A stretch of DNA of 64,000 nucleotides from positions 44,804 to 108,803 of the forward strand of contig NZ_JRMP02000008.1 in the NCBI RefSeq assembly GCF_000762875.2, written 5' to 3'. This stretch comes from Helicobacter saguini (lineage in GTDB: Bacteria; Campylobacterota; Campylobacteria; Campylobacterales; Helicobacteraceae). Positions 61,322-64,000 of this stretch are shown piece after piece (position 1 is the first letter of the stretch; each line of letters begins with the position of its first letter). Position numbers and translations under genes: made by a program. Below the pieces are notes generated by a model. It was not told the origin of the DNA. It saw only the letters and a list, made by a program, of their open reading frames with translations, and made no database searches.

Positions 61322-63704
61322 TTAGAATGAATAGCGGAGTTCCGCGTAGTAGGAGCGACCTAGGGCTGGGATGTAGTTTGGATATTTTTGATATGTGGCA
61401 TACCAGCTGTCAAATAGGTTTCGCACGCCTAGATTCACTTTAAAGTTGCTAATGCCAAAAAGCAAGCCTACATCGCTTAAAAAGTAGCCGCCTTTATTCA
61501 TTAAATGACTACTAGCTTGACTTGTCGTTGTTCCGCCGCCTTCTAAGGCACTAAATTCATTTGTAGTAGTATCTATGCTTTGGCTATAATATGCGTTATT
61601 CCAAAATAGCGTTAAAAATATAGAATCTGTTTTAAACACATCTACTTCTAAATTAATAGTAGCCTTTAGCCAAGGGACATAAGGCACCATTTTATCTTGC
61701 AAATGAGCGGTATTTATATTTGTCTTTAGCACATTTGTATAAAGGGCTGAAACGCTTTCGCTAAGTCTTAGCCAACTTGTATCAAAAAACTTTTGTGTAG
61801 AAATAAGCTCTATACCGGCTCTTTGCGTTTCACCTAGATTTCCATAAGTATAAGATACGCCGTGAGTTATATTATTTACATAGATTTCATTAAATGTATG
61901 TGTGTAAAAAATAGTAGCCGAGCCAAATAGTGATATAGAATCTAGCAATATTTCATCTTTTACACCGATTTCACCTGTGATATATTGTTCGGGTTTTATA
62001 TTATTTGCTGTGTTTTCTCTTAATATGTATTGTGCGAAATTTCCTTGTATGGTTGGGTCGTAAGCATTTATCATTTGATAAGCTGATGGAGAAATAAAGC
62101 CTAGCTCTGCTTTAGCATACACATTTCCTGTATCACTATATTTAAAGTTTGGTGTTAATTCTAAAGCATAACCGAATCTTTGTGTATGATAGTTAAAAGA
62201 CAAATTTTGATTATTTAGATTCGCCGTTTGGATAAGTGTCCCAGAATATGTTGATTGTTGAGTGTTTGTAGTCCAGTAGTTTGAGTATTCAAATCTACCC
62301 CCCCCCCCCCAAAGAGAAAGATTCACTAAATTGATATGTATCAAGGGCATAAATACTATTTGATAATTTTGTAGCATTATTTCTAATATCCATTGCATAT
62401 CTTAAAAGTGCTGGATTACCCATAGGAGCGTGGTCAGTGTAGTTTGTGCGATTTGAATTTTCTAGCACGTTATCTAATCCTGCTATTAAGGTATTAGAAT
62501 CTGTTTTCCATTTTACCTTTAGATTTAGCCCACCGCCTTGATTAAAAAAACCAGCCTTGCCATCGCTACCATAGCTTATAAAGTTACCTGTTGGATTCGC
62601 GGCTGAGCCACGATAGGCATCTTGTGTATATCTTAGTTTAGAAAATTGATAAAATAAAATTGCATCAAAATTTAAAGATTCACTGAATCGTTGCGTGTAG
62701 TTTAGTGATGTTTGCACGGCGTCAGTTTGCGTTTTTGTAGTATATGTGCTTGGATTATTTCTTTCAGATTCTATAGTGGCTTGAGATTTATCAGTCGTTA
62801 CTGCGTTATTACCTGTGCCTGTAGTGGTGACTAAGGTTAAACGTCGTTGCGGATAGCTAGTCCAAAGGTGCGAATAGTTGATATTAAAATCTAGCTTAGA
62901 ATCTTCATTAAATTGATAAATAGTTTGAAACGCTGCGTAAATATTTGTAACATTATCATTGACAAAAGCCTCGTTTGTATAGGCTGCAACATTAGCCTTA
63001 GCATTCCTCACACCCCCATTATACCCACCGCTAACATCAGCGCGTAAAAACAAATTATCACTCACCTTTTTACCATAGGCTAAAGACGCACTGCCCCCTT
63101 GCAGCCCTAGCTTTTCCCCACTATAGCCCTTTAGCACTACGCGGGCAAAGTCGCGGCTTGGCATTTTCGTAACGATATTAATCACACCGCCGCGTGTGCC
63201 ATTACCATAGACTACCGCGCCACCACCAGGGATAACCTCGATAGATTCTATATCTTCAATATCGATATTATTGTAGGGCGGCACGCCGTGGCTTGTGTCA
63301 AGTAGGGAAATGGGGACGCGATTTACTAGAACTTTGACTGCGCGGTTGGCATCTGGACCTTGCCCACGCAGGTCGATATTATTGCCAAAGCCGCTATTTG
63401 TGAAAGTTAGAAGGGGGCTATATTGCAGGGCTTGGTCTAGACTTTGATAACCTTTATTAGTTATTTCATCTTTATCAAGAACCATTATATTTTTTGGCTC
63501 ATCTTTCAAGGGCAAGTCAAAGCCGGTGGCGGAAGTGACAACCGCATTCATCTTTTGCGATTTTATTAGCTCCTCTTTTTCTGCTTCACTTAATGGTGTA
63601 TAGTAGATTCTATCGCTTGTATCATCATAAGCATATAGAATCTGCGAAGTGATAAGACTTAAAGACATGCTTAAAGTGCCTAGTGTCAATCGTGCTATTT
63701 TCAT
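61322..63704 (-). pseudogene. TonB-dependent receptor (FecA-like), phase OFF at a poly-C tract
   Basis: An outer-membrane receptor split in two frames. The first (ATG 63704, after AAAGGA) holds a signal peptide ending near LYAYDD, a plug domain with NIDLRGQGPDANRAVKVLVN and IEVIPGGGAVVYGNGTRGGV, and barrel strands, and then stops at SFSLGGGG in the C tract. The second, to 61322, continues the barrel RFEYSNYWTTNTQQ and ends in YAELRYSF with the expected terminal Phe. With 12 or 15 bases the tract would join them (~795 residues); 13 as read is OFF. FecA-like identity is from overall plug sequence and is tentative. A Fur-like site lies upstream. Confidence 0.85.
62298..62310 (-). repeat. Poly-C tract of 13 in TonB receptor 2 (frame OFF)
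   Basis: Mid-barrel position, unlike the 5' tract of TonB receptor 1. The minus strand reads TTG plus 12 G then TAG. Loss of one base gives GGT AGA TTT and restores the barrel frame. The upstream and downstream frames overlap over the tract. Confidence 0.85.
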
Positions 63705-63763
63705 TTTTTATCCTTTAGTAAGAAATGAATAGAATTTTTATCATTTTAAATATAAAATAAGAA

Positions 63764-63790
63764 TATAAAATGATAATTATTTGTAATTAT
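63764..63790. promoter_or_regulatory. Fur-box-like site upstream of TonB receptor 2
   Basis: ATAAAATGATAATTATTTGT lies about 60-80 nt upstream of the receptor start, and a second ATCATTTTAAATATAAAATA lies closer (from 63740). Both fit the AT-rich spaced ATnATAAT pattern of epsilon Fur sites. TonB receptor 1 has a matching AAAATGATAATTTTAA. Iron repression of both receptors is therefore likely. Confidence 0.5.
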
Positions 63791-63915
63791 AGTTAATTTA
63801 ACCTTAAATGAATATAAAAGTTGATTATATTTTAAAATACTCTTATTTTTAAATTAAATATTTTACTTATAAACAAGTTATAATTTCACACAAAACCACC
63901 AAAAAGGAAAAACCC

Positions 63916-64000
63916 ATGAACTCATTTATTACCCTAAAGATAGATAATTTAGAATTTATTATTACAAAGGCTAGTATTACTGAGAGTTTAGAATCTTTAC
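63916..64000 (+). CDS. Start of a gene running off the window, possibly VgrG-like
   Basis: ATG 63916 follows AAAAAGGAAAAACCC. The 28 visible codons give MNSFITLKIDNLEFIITKAS, then ITESLESL. The pattern of a short beta strand followed by x-x-x-E-S-L resembles the opening of VgrG, the type VI secretion spike protein found in H. hepaticus and relatives. Too little is visible to be firm. The frame remains open to the window edge. Confidence 0.35.
   Translation, partial: MNSFITLKIDNLEFIITKASITESLESL

Overview
The window is a 64 kb stretch of chromosome from an AT-rich Campylobacterota bacterium, most likely an enterohepatic-type Helicobacter. This rests on gene content: a four-subunit pyruvate:acceptor oxidoreductase, an orphan OorC, the Helicobacter-type CheZ phosphatase, an ArsR-like response regulator, a short epsilon-type RecO, futalosine-pathway MqnD, the rpsT-prfA pair, hslVU with an H. 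pylori-like HslV N-terminus, and poly-G phase-variable surface genes. The species cannot be fixed from sequence alone.

Layout. 1-2.7 kb: lgt (5' end outside the window), a small membrane protein, nadD, rsfS. 3-6.8 kb: porC-porD-porA, then a 0.4 kb repeat-rich spacer, then porB. 7-10.1 kb: asnB and mqnD. 10.1-15.3 kb (minus strand): a two-domain glycosyltransferase, arsR-like regulator, recO, a degenerate TrpC-like protein. 15.4-20.5 kb: FAH-family hydrolase, argG, folB, cysE, purH. 20.7-23.9 kb: cheZ, a decayed ORF, a Cache-domain chemoreceptor. 24-28.7 kb: a heme-type TonB receptor with a Fur-like site, a secreted unknown protein, a receptor-gene remnant. 28.8-33.7 kb: murI, ClbS/DfsB-like protein, amino-acid ABC components, an IPNS-like dioxygenase. 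34-44.2 kb: phase-OFF GT2, a giant feoB, prfA, rpsT, a phase-OFF glycosyltransferase-like gene, fapA-like gene, a phase-OFF membrane/SGNH-like gene. 44.3-49.9 kb: oorC, a Crp-family regulator, hslVU, groEL/groES. 50-55.9 kb: wecA-like gene, a Doc toxin-antitoxin pair, a GT9 gene, aguA, ychF. 55.9-64 kb: leuD, an SDR, tRNA-Asn, a second chemoreceptor, xseA, a CMP-nonulosonate synthetase, a phase-OFF TonB receptor, and the first 28 codons of a possible vgrG.

The dominant signal is not a gene. An 8-bp word, AGATTCTA, and its complement TAGAATCT recur in extraordinary density (by eye, several hundred copies) in spacers and inside coding sequences. In reading frame the word encodes D-S-K/N or I/L-E-S. 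Strings of it have grown into low-complexity inserts inside essential enzymes (NadD, MurI, FeoB, AsnB, PurH, WecA, and others) at points between conserved domains. Each copy contains GATTC or GAATC, i.e. a GANTC methyltransferase site. Head-to-head pairs form perfect palindromes at gene ends. This resembles an uptake-sequence or chromosome-marking system gone to extreme density, but that is inference.

Other repeat families ride in the same inserts: poly-G elements that encode T-G-G-G-G, a GC-rich hairpin, and several longer words shared between FeoB, WecA and others. Eight poly-G/C tracts of 11-14 residues mark phase-variable loci. By frame, asnB, the two-domain glycosyltransferase and TonB receptor 1 are ON. 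GT2 (34.1-35.0 kb), the glycosyltransferase-like gene (39.8-40.8 kb), the SGNH-like gene (42.9-44.2 kb) and TonB receptor 2 (61.3-63.7 kb) are OFF. The eighth tract sits in the porA-porB spacer.
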